NCBI GenBank assembly: GCA_004555245.1
Contig: SFIS01000007.1
Coordinates: 1 to 47,818 of the forward strand
DNA from: Bacteroidales bacterium
GTDB lineage: Bacteria > Bacteroidota > Bacteroidia > Bacteroidales > Bacteroidaceae
Reading direction: 5' to 3'
Length of the DNA: 47,818 nucleotides
The notes under the pieces were generated by a model that did not search any database, was not told the origin of the DNA, and was given only the letters and a program-made list of their open reading frames with translations. The position numbers and the translations under genes were made by a program. Numbering within the stretch: the stretch's first letter is position 1; the number at the start of each line of letters is the position of its first letter. Positions 15,660 to 24,805 of this stretch are shown here, piece after piece.

Positions 15660-17786
15660 ATGTATCTGTCAGACTATCTTCCCATCACTGACCCTACATT
15701 GATTTTCTTTGTAGTGCTCATCATCATACTCATGGCGCCCATAATCATGGGCAAACTGCGCATCCCGCATATCATAGGCATGGTGCTGGCGGGTGTGCTT
15801 GTGGGCAGATACGGGCTGAACATACTGGCGCGCGACGATTCGTTCCAGCTCTTCGGCAGAGTGGGACTGTACTACATCATGTTTCTCGCCGGACTGGAGA
15901 TGGACATGGAGGGACTGAAGAAGAACGTGCGCAGCGTGCTGGCTTTCGGCATGCTGTCGTTCGTCGCACCCTTCGCCCTCACCTTCTTCACCTCTGTCTA
16001 TTATCTCGACTACAGCACCTCGGCCGCCCTGCTGCTCGCCTGCATCATGTCATCATGTACGCTCATAGCCTACCCTATCGTCGGAAGATACGGCCTGCAG
16101 CGCAGACGCGTGGTGACAATATCCGTCGGAGCCTCGATGCTGTCGCTGCTTCTGTCGCTCGTCACGCTCGCAGCTCTCACCGACGCACATCACTCCGAGG
16201 GGACAAGCATGGGCTTCTGGATCATCTTCGCAGCGAAGTTCACGGCATATTGCACAGTGCTGGCGTTCGTCATACGCAGGGCGACACGATGGTTCCTGCA
16301 CAGATACTCCGATGCAGTGATGCAGTTCATCTTCGTGCTCGCCGTCATGTTCTTCTCCGCCGCTGTAGCAGGATGGATAGGAATAGAGGGCATTTTCGGC
16401 GCATTCTTCTCCGGGCTGGTTCTCAACCGCTTCATTCCGTCCGTCTCTCCGCTTATGAACCGCATCGAGTTTACAGGCAACGCACTCTTCATACCGTATT
16501 TCCTCATCGGCGTAGGAATGCTGATTGATGTCGGAATACTGTTTGAGGGAGGAGGCATTCTTGTCGTAGTGGTGACGATGGTAGTATTCGGTACACTCGG
16601 CAAAGCCATTGCCGCATACGCCACATGCCTCGTGATGCGGCTGCCATGGGCAGCAGGAAACATGATGTTCGGCCTCACCTCAGCCCACGCCGCAGGCGCA
16701 ATAGCGATGGTGATGATAGGCATGGAGATGGAGACAACACCCGGCTCGGGGGCGTTCCTGATGGACCACACCGCCCTCAACGGTGTAGTCATGATGATTC
16801 TCTTCACCTGCATCATCAGCACCATCGTCACGGAACAGGCATCAAAACAGATGGTCCTGCAGTCTGTCAGAAACAAGGCGGTGGAGCCGAAAGAGGGCGA
16901 CGACGAGAAGATTCTGATACCGGTGAAATATCCGGAGACGTGCGACACTCTCGTGAACATAGCCATACTAATGCGCAACAGGAGGCTGAACAGGGGGCTG
17001 GTGGCTCTGAATGTGGTGTATGACGACGACAACGCAGCGTACAACCAACGTAGCGGACAGGAACTGATGGCTCATGTGACGAAGACGGCAGCGGCTGCCG
17101 ACGTGCGCATGCAGACACAAGTGAGACTGGCAACAAATATCGCCAACGGCATAAAACATGCCTTCATGGAGTTTGATGCATCGGAGATAATCATGGGACT
17201 GCATATACACCAGGAGGTGACAACACGCTTCTGGGGAGAGTTTGCACAGAGCCTGTACAACGGACTCAACCGGCAAATCATCATCGCACGCTGCATACAG
17301 CCGCTTCCGACACTCAGGACACTACAGGTCGCAGTGCCGTCAAGGGCTGAATTTGAGCCCGGATTCTACAGGTGGGTGGAGCGTCTCGCAAGAATGGCAC
17401 GCAACCTTGACTGCCGCATAACATTCAACGGGCGGGACGCCTCGCTGCAAGCTATACGCGAATATGTATCAGCACAGCACCCGAGCGTCAGGGCACAATA
17501 CGAGCAGATGACACACTGGAACGAGCTGCCGGCACTCATACAAGGCATCGCGGACGACGACATGCTCGTCGTAGTCACTGCCAGAAAAGGCACCATATCA
17601 TACAAGACGGCGATGGACTGGCTGCCGGAAGAACTGGCGCCGCATCTGCGCAACCACAACACAATGATCATCTTCCCCGACCAATACGGCAAGGCAGACC
17701 TCATGACCTTCACCACTGCCCAGCACACGGAACAACTCTCGGCATACGACATGATGCGCGCATTGTGGCACAGGATATTCGGATGA
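15660..17786 (+). CDS. CPA2-family cation:proton antiporter with C-terminal Usp-like domain
   Basis: This 708-residue protein has about a dozen membrane helices in the first 410 residues, opening 'LRIPHIIGMVLAGVLVG' and carrying 'LAGLEMDMEGLKKN', both typical of KefB/NapA-type CPA2 exchangers. The remaining roughly 280 residues are soluble and resemble tandem universal-stress-protein folds, which in related proteins regulate exchange in response to nucleotides. It should move Na+ or K+ against H+ at the inner membrane for pH or ion homeostasis; the ion is not predictable. It lies between EamA and the LolD-type gene on the same strand, with 74 bases before the next ATG. Confidence 0.9.
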   Translation: MYLSDYLPITDPTLIFFVVLIIILMAPIIMGKLRIPHIIGMVLAGVLVGRYGLNILARDDSFQLFGRVGLYYIMFLAGLEMDMEGLKKNVRSVLAFGMLSFVAPFALTFFTSVYYLDYSTSAALLLACIMSSCTLIAYPIVGRYGLQRRRVVTISVGASMLSLLLSLVTLAALTDAHHSEGTSMGFWIIFAAKFTAYCTVLAFVIRRATRWFLHRYSDAVMQFIFVLAVMFFSAAVAGWIGIEGIFGAFFSGLVLNRFIPSVSPLMNRIEFTGNALFIPYFLIGVGMLIDVGILFEGGGILVVVVTMVVFGTLGKAIAAYATCLVMRLPWAAGNMMFGLTSAHAAGAIAMVMIGMEMETTPGSGAFLMDHTALNGVVMMILFTCIISTIVTEQASKQMVLQSVRNKAVEPKEGDDEKILIPVKYPETCDTLVNIAILMRNRRLNRGLVALNVVYDDDNAAYNQRSGQELMAHVTKTAAAADVRMQTQVRLATNIANGIKHAFMEFDASEIIMGLHIHQEVTTRFWGEFAQSLYNGLNRQIIIARCIQPLPTLRTLQVAVPSRAEFEPGFYRWVERLARMARNLDCRITFNGRDASLQAIREYVSAQHPSVRAQYEQMTHWNELPALIQGIADDDMLVVVTARKGTISYKTAMDWLPEELAPHLRNHNTMIIFPDQYGKADLMTFTTAQHTEQLSAYDMMRALWHRIFG

Positions 17787-17860
17787 GGGTGAAGGACACA
17801 CGACATAAGGCATAAGGCAGCTGAGGCAGACACAACCACAGGCATACATACCCTACCATA

Positions 17861-18592
17861 ATGATACAAGTAAGAAACATAAGAAAGAGCTTCGGCACAC
17901 TTGAAGTGCTGAAAGGCATCGACCTCGACATCAACAAAGGCGAGGTGGTGAGCATCGTCGGGAAGTCCGGCGCAGGCAAGACAACCCTCCTGCAAATCAT
18001 AGGCACCCTCGACAAGGCCGACAGCGGGACAGTCAGCATAGGCGGCACGGACATCACAACACTCTCACAGACGGCACTCGCCAACTTCCGCAACACCCAC
18101 ATCGGATTCGTCTTCCAGTTCCATCAGCTCCTGCCAGAGTTCACGGCATTGGAGAACGTCATGATTCCGGCACTCATCGCAGGCACCCCGAAGCGTCAGG
18201 CAAGAGAGCGTGCGACAGAGCTTCTCGCCATGCTCGGGCTCTCGCAACGTGCCGGCCACAAGCCCGCCGCCCTGTCAGGAGGCGAGAAACAGCGTGTCGC
18301 AGTGGCAAGGGCTCTCGTCAACAACCCCGACGTAGTGCTTGCAGACGAGCCGTCAGGCTCGCTCGACACAGAGAACAAGACGGAGCTGCACCGCCTTTTC
18401 TTTGAGTTGCGCGACCGTCTTGGACAGACCTTCGTCATCGTGACGCACGACGAATCGCTCGCCGCACTCACCGACCGCACCATACACATGCAGGACGGAA
18501 TGATTATGACATCGCCCCAGGAAGACAGCGTGACGGACAGCACAGCGTCAGCGGGCGGCACAGACAATCACACAACCGAAGTAGAACAGTAA
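17861..18592 (+). CDS. LolD-type ABC transporter ATP-binding protein
   Basis: The 243-residue ATPase has Walker A 'GKSGAGKTT', Q-loop 'FVFQFHQLLPEFTALEN', signature 'LSGGEKQRVAVARAL', Walker B 'VVLADEPSGSLD' and H-loop 'VTHD'. The LPEFTALENV block is the hallmark of LolD, which powers release of lipoproteins from the inner membrane. The last 25 residues are Ser/Thr-rich and extend past the core. No LolC/E permease is adjacent, which is usual in this phylum. The neighbouring downstream gene starts 16 bases later, so the two are likely co-transcribed. Confidence 0.87.
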   Translation: MIQVRNIRKSFGTLEVLKGIDLDINKGEVVSIVGKSGAGKTTLLQIIGTLDKADSGTVSIGGTDITTLSQTALANFRNTHIGFVFQFHQLLPEFTALENVMIPALIAGTPKRQARERATELLAMLGLSQRAGHKPAALSGGEKQRVAVARALVNNPDVVLADEPSGSLDTENKTELHRLFFELRDRLGQTFVIVTHDESLAALTDRTIHMQDGMIMTSPQEDSVTDSTASAGGTDNHTTEVEQ

Positions 18593-18608
18593 AAAACGAC
18601 ATCACACA

Positions 18609-19460
18609 ATGCCACTGCAATTAGGAAGAACAAACAGAATGACGGTAGCGAGGAAAGTGGATTTCGGGCTCTACCTCAACGGCGGACCGACCGGCGACAT
18701 ACTTCTGCCGAAACGATATGCCCCTAAAGGCATCGCCGTTGGCGACGAGATAGACGTCTTCATATATCTCGACCAGGACGAACGCCCCATAGCCACAACG
18801 CAACGGCCCAAAGCCATGGTGGGAGACTTTGCCTGCCTAAGGGTGGCATGGGTCAACGAACACGGGGCATTCCTCGACTGGGGACTGATGAAAGATGTCT
18901 TCTGCCCCTTCGGCGAGCAGAAGGTGAAGATGGAGAAAGACAACTATTACATGGTCTATATCCACCTCGACGAAGAATCATACCGCATCGTAGCGACGGC
19001 AAAGATAGAGAAACACCTCTCGCGCGAGATGCCAAAGATGAACCGGAACGACAAGGTGACGGCTCTTGTATGGCAGCAGACCGAACTCGGATACAAGGTC
19101 ATAGTCAACAACATGTTCAGGGGGATGATCTACAAGGACCAGATTTTCAAGCCCCTGCGCATAGGACAGAAGGTTGAGGCATACGTGAGCAATGTGCGGG
19201 AAGACGGGAAGATTGATGTCGCGCTGCAGATGCAGGGACGCAAACAGACGCTTTCTTTCTCTGAACAACTGCACGAGTACCTCTTCTGCCATGACGGCTA
19301 CTGCCCCTTCACAGACAAGACTCCTGCCGAGGATATATACAGGGAGTTCAACGTAAGCAAGAAAGTGTTCAAGAAAGCGGTAGGAGATCTCTACAAACAA
19401 CGCATCATCAGCATCGCACCGGACGGAATCGAGCTGAAGAACAAGAACAATATATTCTGA
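18609..19460 (+). CDS. CvfB/YitL-type S1 RNA-binding protein
   Basis: The 283-residue protein has tandem S1-like OB folds (about residues 8-65, 70-135 and 145-212) and a C-terminal winged-helix segment (about 220-280), the order found in CvfB. Motifs include 'GAFLDWGLMKDVFCPF' in the second S1 and 'EAYVSNVREDGKIDVAL' in the third. Members bind RNA and influence virulence or translation-related regulation in Firmicutes; the role in Bacteroidota is not known. ATG 18609 is used; ATG 18639 (ten residues later) is an alternative. It sits directly behind the LolD-type gene. Confidence 0.85.
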   Translation: MPLQLGRTNRMTVARKVDFGLYLNGGPTGDILLPKRYAPKGIAVGDEIDVFIYLDQDERPIATTQRPKAMVGDFACLRVAWVNEHGAFLDWGLMKDVFCPFGEQKVKMEKDNYYMVYIHLDEESYRIVATAKIEKHLSREMPKMNRNDKVTALVWQQTELGYKVIVNNMFRGMIYKDQIFKPLRIGQKVEAYVSNVREDGKIDVALQMQGRKQTLSFSEQLHEYLFCHDGYCPFTDKTPAEDIYREFNVSKKVFKKAVGDLYKQRIISIAPDGIELKNKNNIF

Positions 19461-19515
19461 AAAGAAAGAACACCGCCATCATCGTTAGAACCGTCACTGG
19501 CGTTACAATCATTAC

Positions 19516-19567
19516 TAACGTTAGCATTGTCAGTGTAGTCTTTAACGTTGGCATCGTTTCTAACGTT
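19516..19567. repeat. Three TAACGTT repeats before comEC
   Basis: TAACGTT followed by an A/G/T-rich GCATNGT-like tail at 19516, 19543 and 19561 in the 129-base gap between the CvfB-type gene and comEC. Short imperfect repeats of this kind may be regulatory or slippage products. Confidence 0.4.
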
Positions 19568-19589
19568 ATCATCTCTCCCCATCCTTCCG

Positions 19590-21437
19590 ATGCCGAATCT
19601 CCGAAATCCCATCCTCGCCATGCCCATGCTGCGCTATGCACTGCTTGTCGTGGCGGGCGTGGTGACAGCCGACAGCTGTTCCGCATCATTCTCCACACAC
19701 AGCTGGCTTATTGCAGCCGCCGCCGTCATTGCCGTCGCACTCGTCACGATGCGCCGTCTTCCGCAAGTCAGCAATGTCTTCACGCTCCTCTCCGTCGCCG
19801 CTCTCGGCGGTGTCTGCTCGTCACTCGCCACGCAAGACCAGGACGCCCTGCTTAGCCAGATGCCGTCCGGGAGGGAAGCCGTCACACTGCATGACGTGCC
19901 CATAGTGGTGACATCATCGCCTTCGAGACACAACAAGGTGTGGATGTTTGAGGCCGTCGTATGCCGCAACGCTACGACAGCCGTGCCTCACGACGGCGAA
20001 GAAGCCCCCGCCGGAAGAGCCGGCGGCTGCCACAGCAATGCCGAGGCAGCCGTCAGGCATATTCTGGAAGGCAGGAAAGTGAGGGTGAGCATGATGTATG
20101 ACAGTCTTGCACCGGCATCACGCAAGCCGGTTTTGGGCGCATCGCTTGCAGCCACGATGCGTGTGGCGCATCTCAACGAGCTTCGGAATGCAGGCTTCGA
20201 CCTCAGCTACATACGCTACCTTCGCTCTCACAACATCATCGCGACAGCGTTCATAGCGAGCGGCAAGAGCCGTGAGACGGGCTCCTTGCGGCATCTTCTC
20301 CCTATATGGACACGCGCCAGGCTGAGGCTCCACCTTCTGAGGCAAAGCATGACAGAACAGCTTGCAAGCCTCGGCATGGCGCCCGGGACGACAGCCGTCG
20401 TCTCTGCCATGACACTTGGCGTGAAAGACAGTCTGCCGACAAGCCTGCGCCAGGACTACAGCACAGCCGGCGCATCACACATTCTCGCACTCTCCGGGAT
20501 GCATCTCGCCACGCTCTTCATGTTCCTCACATTCTTCATGCGGCGGCGGAAGCCATACACGTCATGTCTCGTTCTCGCCGTGATGTGGACCTACGTCGTC
20601 TTCACGGGGATGTCACCGTCCGTGGTTCGTGCCGCTTCTATGCTCTCCCTCTACGAGGTTATGACGCTTGCGTCACACAAGCAGCACCCGCTGAACATTC
20701 TCGGTGCGGCACTCCTTCTCTCCACTGTCCTCTCTCCCGAGAGCGTGTGGGACATCGGATTCCAGCTCTCGTATCTCGCCGTGTTCTCCATCCACCTTTT
20801 CTCGAAGCCACTGACAGGATGGCTTATGCCTGAATGGCGTCCCTCCTCCACCTTCTATTTCCGTGCCATGACGATGATGTCAGAGAGCGACGAAACGCCG
20901 TCCGGCATCGCCGGGACGCAGAAACGGCGCCGCAAGAAACGCAGCAAGAGATGGATGGCGAGATATGTCATGACCGAAGCGCAGGAGGCTCTGAAGCGTG
21001 TCCGCGACTATATCGTCGGTATTGTCATTGTCTCCATAGCCGCGCAACTGGGCACGCTGCCTCTCACGGCATACTATTTCGGCATCATCCCGTTGGCATT
21101 CATCATCACGAACATCATTGTCCTGCCTTTGTCAGGCGTCATCATCTTCCTCTCTTGCATACTCTATATGACGATGGGGTTGTCAAGCCTGACGGGCGGC
21201 GTTCTCTCCCTCCTCACCTGCATTCCGCTTTATCCCCTGCGTTTTGCGGTGGAAATGCAGAACACGCTGCTGTCTGCCGTCGCATCTGTGCCATATTCTG
21301 CCATTGTCGGAATATCCGTCTCGCCTCTGCAAGTGCTGTCTTTGTATGTCATTGTCTTCATTGCCCTCCGTTTTCTGATGATGCATGGCTACAGAATTGG
21401 AAGTGAGACGGAAAAACATGATGACGGTTTGGCATGA
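19590..21437 (+). CDS. comEC: ComEC/Rec2-family DNA-uptake channel protein
   Basis: From the first ATG (19590) the product is 615 residues; an in-frame TTG at 19548 gives 629 but sits in repeat sequence. The N-terminal DUF4131 region is followed by the Competence domain with 'HILALSGMHLATLF', the diagnostic ComEC motif, and many membrane helices. The C-terminal metallo-beta-lactamase-like domain of Bacillus ComEC is absent, as is common in Bacteroidota versions. It should form the inner-membrane channel for single-stranded DNA in natural transformation. A charged cytoplasmic loop (about residue 450, 'KRRRKKRSKRW') interrupts the helices. No other competence genes are nearby. Confidence 0.88.
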   Translation: MPNLRNPILAMPMLRYALLVVAGVVTADSCSASFSTHSWLIAAAAVIAVALVTMRRLPQVSNVFTLLSVAALGGVCSSLATQDQDALLSQMPSGREAVTLHDVPIVVTSSPSRHNKVWMFEAVVCRNATTAVPHDGEEAPAGRAGGCHSNAEAAVRHILEGRKVRVSMMYDSLAPASRKPVLGASLAATMRVAHLNELRNAGFDLSYIRYLRSHNIIATAFIASGKSRETGSLRHLLPIWTRARLRLHLLRQSMTEQLASLGMAPGTTAVVSAMTLGVKDSLPTSLRQDYSTAGASHILALSGMHLATLFMFLTFFMRRRKPYTSCLVLAVMWTYVVFTGMSPSVVRAASMLSLYEVMTLASHKQHPLNILGAALLLSTVLSPESVWDIGFQLSYLAVFSIHLFSKPLTGWLMPEWRPSSTFYFRAMTMMSESDETPSGIAGTQKRRRKKRSKRWMARYVMTEAQEALKRVRDYIVGIVIVSIAAQLGTLPLTAYYFGIIPLAFIITNIIVLPLSGVIIFLSCILYMTMGLSSLTGGVLSLLTCIPLYPLRFAVEMQNTLLSAVASVPYSAIVGISVSPLQVLSLYVIVFIALRFLMMHGYRIGSETEKHDDGLA

Positions 21438-21490
21438 CAGGAACGTGAGAAAGAAAAAGTGAGGAAAAACGTAAAATAATCGTGAAAAAA

Positions 21491-21522
21491 TTTGCATATC
21501 TCGAAATATCTTGCTACCTTTG
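21491..21522 (+). promoter_or_regulatory. Promoter of the first tRNA-Val
   Basis: TTTG 21491-21494, 20-bp spacer, TACCTTTG 21515-21522, about 73 bases before the mature tRNA. Confidence 0.7.
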
Positions 21523-21595
21523 CACCCGCAAAACAGAAAAGACGAGCCCAGAAGTTCTCACAGAGCGTTGACAACTCTTTTCCGCGCTGCACGCC

Positions 21596-21670
21596 GGGCG
21601 CTTAGCTCAGTTGGTTCAGAGCGTCTGCCTTACAAGCAGAGGGTCGGGGGTTCGAATCCCTCAGCGCCCA
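21596..21670 (+). tRNA. tRNA-Val (anticodon TAC)
   Basis: All four arms can be folded: acceptor GGGCGCT/AGCGCCC, anticodon stem TCTGC/GCAGA with loop CTTACAA (anticodon TAC, valine) and a T arm with GGTTCGAATCC. The discriminator base is A and the next three bases happen to read CCA (21671-21673). The gene is identical to the one at 44976-45050, whose next three bases are CAC, so CCA is probably added after transcription. Confidence 0.97.
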
Positions 21671-21680
21671 CCAGGGGTGT

Positions 21681-21719
21681 TTCCCGTAGTTTCTTCGGAA
21701 GCTGCGGGAATTTTTTTTT
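21681..21719 (+). terminator. Terminator of the first tRNA-Val
   Basis: A 13-bp stem (two G-T pairs) with a TTCG tetraloop, followed by nine T residues. Confidence 0.85.
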
Positions 21720-21750
21720 GCTGCCGGCAGCCATGAGTATGACAACGAAA

Positions 21751-21797
21751 GAGCCAGTCACTGATGTCTCACAGACACCGATGACTGGCTTTTACGT
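21751..21797 (-). terminator. Hairpin downstream of the acyl-CoA dehydrogenase gene
   Basis: AGCCAGTCA pairs with TGACTGGCT, extended by a second stem inside. It lies about 60 bases past the stop on the minus strand, where the trailing T-tract is short; on the plus strand four Ts follow, so it may work in both directions. Confidence 0.55.
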
Positions 21798-21858
21798 TAT
21801 GTCCTGCGCTGCTCCGCCGCATTGCCGGCGTCGTCCGTTCAGCGCGGGTGTGTATGTG

Positions 21859-23616
21859 TCATGCCTTGCGGTAAGCGTCGAGGTCAGCAGGTGTGGCGTC
21901 CATCACGAAACTGTAGTGGCGCTCAACTTCCGAAACGACGTAGCGTGTATATACGCGTGCCGACTTTCCGAAGAGTTCCGGGGCTTTCGATGCGTCGCCG
22001 ATGAGGAGCAGGGCCATGATGGTGTCAGCCGCCATTTCGTAGAGGTGGCGTATCATAAAGTCCTTAAACTCGTCGTTCTTCTGCTCGTTGACGTATGCGA
22101 CAGCTTCGTTGTAGCGTTCTGCCATCTTCTCGACCTGCGCACGGAGGGGCTTGAACTCCTCGGCACACCATTCTGCGTTGCCCACGGACGCAGGCGCTTC
22201 GCCATAGGCGAGCATATCGCTGATGACCTGCGAGTAGAATCCGTTTGTGATGTATCGTCCCGCCGCAACGGTCTGCAGCTGTGTGGTGCCCTCGTAGATT
22301 GTGAGGATGCGTGCGTCGCGGTAGAGGCGCTGGCAGGCGTACTCGAGCATGAAGCCGGAGCCGCCGTGAATCTGGATGCCGTCGTAGGTGTTCTGGTTGG
22401 CATACTCGGAAGCCATACCTTTGGCGAGCGGCGTGAAGGCGTCGGCGAGTTTCGAGAATGTCTTGCACTCGCTTCTTTCTTCCGGTGTCAGTTTTCCGCC
22501 CTCGAGTTTGCGTTCGCGTTCGATGTCTTCAAGAATCTTATATACATCGACGTATCTTGATGTGGCGTAGAGCAGCGAGCGTCCGGCATCGAGTTTCGCC
22601 TTCATTATGGCAAGCATGTCATATACGGCGGGGAAGTTGATGATTGCCTTGCCGAACTGCTTGCGGTCGCGTGCATAGGCGAGAGCTTCGTTGTATGCCA
22701 TCTGGCTGACGCCTGTTGACTGTCCTGCAATGCCGAGGCGTGCACCGTTCATGAGCGCCATGACATATTTGATGAGGCCCATCTTCCGGCTTCCGCACAG
22801 TTCAGCCTTTGCGTTCTTATATACCAGCTCGCATGTGGGGGAGCCGTGTATGCCGAGTTTGTTCTCGAGGCGGCGCACATCCACTCCTCCCTGGCGTTTG
22901 TCGTAGATGAACATAGAGAGTCCTCGTCCGTCGCGTGTGCCTTCTTCTGAGCGTGCGAGAACGAGGTGGATGTCCGAGTCGCCGTTTGTGATGAAGCGTT
23001 TGCATCCGTTGAGGCGCCAGCACTGCTCAGCCTCGTCGTATGTCGCCTTCAGCATTACAGACTGCAGGTCAGAGCCGGCGTCGGGCTCAGTGAGGTCCAT
23101 TGACATTGTCTCGCCTTCGCATACTCGCGGCACGTAGCGCTGGCGCTGGTCTTCGTCGCCAAACTCGTAGAGTGTCTCTATACAGTCCTGCAGCGACCAG
23201 ATGTTCTCGAAGCCGGTATCGCCTGCGGCTATCATCTCGTTGATGGCAGAATAGACAGCCATAGGGAAGTTGAGGCCTCCGTAGCGTCGCGGCATGGTGA
23301 CGCCGTTGAGCCCTGCCTTGATGACAGCGTCGAGGTTCTCGTATGTCTTCGAGGCGTAGATCATGCGTCCGTTCTCGCAGTGAGGGCCTTCGGCATCGAC
23401 AGCCTCGGCATTGGGCGCGATGGTTTCTGCCGCCACCTCGCCAGCGAGTTCAAGCACGCGCTTGTACGAGTCGATGGCGTCGTCGAAGTTCTCCGGTGCG
23501 TAGTCGTATTTGTCCTTGTCTGTGAAATCGCGTTCCTTGAGTGCGACGATATGCTTGAGGAGAGGATGGGTGAGATAAAACCCTATCTCCGGATTGTCAG
23601 TATAAAAGTTTGCCAT
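21859..23616 (-). CDS. Acyl-CoA dehydrogenase family flavoprotein
   Basis: The 585-residue protein has the N-terminal helical, middle beta and C-terminal helical domains of acyl-CoA dehydrogenases, with 'SMDLTEPDAGSDLQS' in the FAD/substrate region and 'ILTIYEGTTQLQ', where the Glu of YEGT is the usual catalytic base. It is about 200 residues longer than short-chain enzymes, the extra part being a C-terminal helical extension as in the long form found across Bacteroidota. It oxidises an acyl-CoA and passes electrons to the electron-transfer flavoprotein encoded by the two genes just upstream on the same strand (gap 45 bases). The acyl substrate is not predictable. Confidence 0.92.
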   Translation of the reverse strand: MANFYTDNPEIGFYLTHPLLKHIVALKERDFTDKDKYDYAPENFDDAIDSYKRVLELAGEVAAETIAPNAEAVDAEGPHCENGRMIYASKTYENLDAVIKAGLNGVTMPRRYGGLNFPMAVYSAINEMIAAGDTGFENIWSLQDCIETLYEFGDEDQRQRYVPRVCEGETMSMDLTEPDAGSDLQSVMLKATYDEAEQCWRLNGCKRFITNGDSDIHLVLARSEEGTRDGRGLSMFIYDKRQGGVDVRRLENKLGIHGSPTCELVYKNAKAELCGSRKMGLIKYVMALMNGARLGIAGQSTGVSQMAYNEALAYARDRKQFGKAIINFPAVYDMLAIMKAKLDAGRSLLYATSRYVDVYKILEDIERERKLEGGKLTPEERSECKTFSKLADAFTPLAKGMASEYANQNTYDGIQIHGGSGFMLEYACQRLYRDARILTIYEGTTQLQTVAAGRYITNGFYSQVISDMLAYGEAPASVGNAEWCAEEFKPLRAQVEKMAERYNEAVAYVNEQKNDEFKDFMIRHLYEMAADTIMALLLIGDASKAPELFGKSARVYTRYVVSEVERHYSFVMDATPADLDAYRKA

Positions 23617-23661
23617 TGTTGTTGTTCTTTTGTGGGCAAAGCCAGGACGGGGGTCCGGGTT

Positions 23662-24702
23662 TTACTTGTTGTTCTGCTTGTAGTATTTGATGAGTTTGGG
23701 CACCACTTCCTCTACTGTGCCGTTGATGACATAATCGGCGATGGTGTTGATCGGTGCGTCGGGGTCGTTGTTGATTGAAATGATGATGCCCGAATCCTGC
23801 ATGCCTGCTATGTGCTGTATCTGTCCTGATATGCCGCATGCGATATACACCTTCGGGCGTACGGTGACGCCGGTCTGTCCTATCTGTCTGTCGTGGTCAA
23901 TCCATCCTGCATCGACGGCGGCGCGGCTTGCGCCGACCTCGGCGTGCAGCACCTCGGCGAGTTTGAAGAGCATGTCGAAGCCTTCCTGCGAGCCTACTCC
24001 GTATCCTCCGGCAACGACAATTGGCGAGCCTTTGAGGTTATGTTTTGCCTTTTCCACATGTCTGTCGAGCACGCGTACGACATACTCCGTCTCGGGGACA
24101 TATTTCGCCACGTCGTGGCGCACCACTTCTGCGGGATAGTTCTCGTCGAGAATCTCTTTCTTCATCACGCCCTCGCGCACCGTAGCCATCTGCGGGCGGT
24201 GTTCGGGGTTGACGATGGTAGCGACGATGTTTCCGCCGAAAGCGGGACGTATCTGATAGAGCTGCTGCTCGTAGTGTTTCGTGACGAGTTCTCCCGCCTC
24301 GTTCTTCACCTTCATGTCGAAGTCTCCGATTTCGAGTTCGGTGCAGTCGGCGGTGAGTCCGCTGAATAGTGCAGAGGAGACACGCGGGCCGAGGTCACGT
24401 CCGATGACGGTAGCGCCCATGAGGCAGATCTGCGGTTTCTCCTCTTTGAAGAGGTTGACGACGAGGGCTGTATGCGGGTTTGATGTGTACGGGAACAGTC
24501 CTTCTGCATCGAAGATATGCACCTTGTCCACACCATATTTCATGACTTGCCGCTCTACGCCGTCGAGGTTTGAGCCGGCAATGATACACTCAAGTTTCAC
24601 GCCAAGTGTGTTGGCGAGTTTGCGTCCTTTTGTCAGGAGTTCGAGGGCGACGTCCTTTACGGTTGTGCCTTCTATTTCGCAATATACGAATACGTTGTTC
24701 AT
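23662..24702 (-). CDS. etfA: Electron-transfer flavoprotein alpha subunit
   Basis: The 346-residue product begins 'MNNVFVYCEIEGTTVKDVAL' at ATG 24702; the longer open frame upstream is low-complexity and unlike the family. The C-terminal FAD domain contains 'RPKVYIACGISGQIQHIAGM' followed by 'SIINND'-like Asp-Pro sequence, the FAD-binding signature of ETF alpha. It pairs with the beta subunit encoded 103 bases upstream and accepts electrons from the downstream dehydrogenase. Bacteroidota ETF may also bifurcate or reverse electron flow, but this is not decidable here. Confidence 0.93.
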   Translation of the reverse strand: MNNVFVYCEIEGTTVKDVALELLTKGRKLANTLGVKLECIIAGSNLDGVERQVMKYGVDKVHIFDAEGLFPYTSNPHTALVVNLFKEEKPQICLMGATVIGRDLGPRVSSALFSGLTADCTELEIGDFDMKVKNEAGELVTKHYEQQLYQIRPAFGGNIVATIVNPEHRPQMATVREGVMKKEILDENYPAEVVRHDVAKYVPETEYVVRVLDRHVEKAKHNLKGSPIVVAGGYGVGSQEGFDMLFKLAEVLHAEVGASRAAVDAGWIDHDRQIGQTGVTVRPKVYIACGISGQIQHIAGMQDSGIIISINNDPDAPINTIADYVINGTVEEVVPKLIKYYKQNNK

Positions 24703-24805
24703 GATTGTTTCTGTTTCGCGGACGGCGGGAGGGCGAGGCACGGTGGCGGGCTGTTTTCGCCCCTTTGTCTCATGCTGCCGTCCGCCTGTCATAGTGGTGT
24801 GTTGT

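Noticed and set aside
19548..19589. TTG start extending ComEC by 14 residues
   Set aside because: The codons come from TAACGTT repeat sequence; the first ATG is at 19590.
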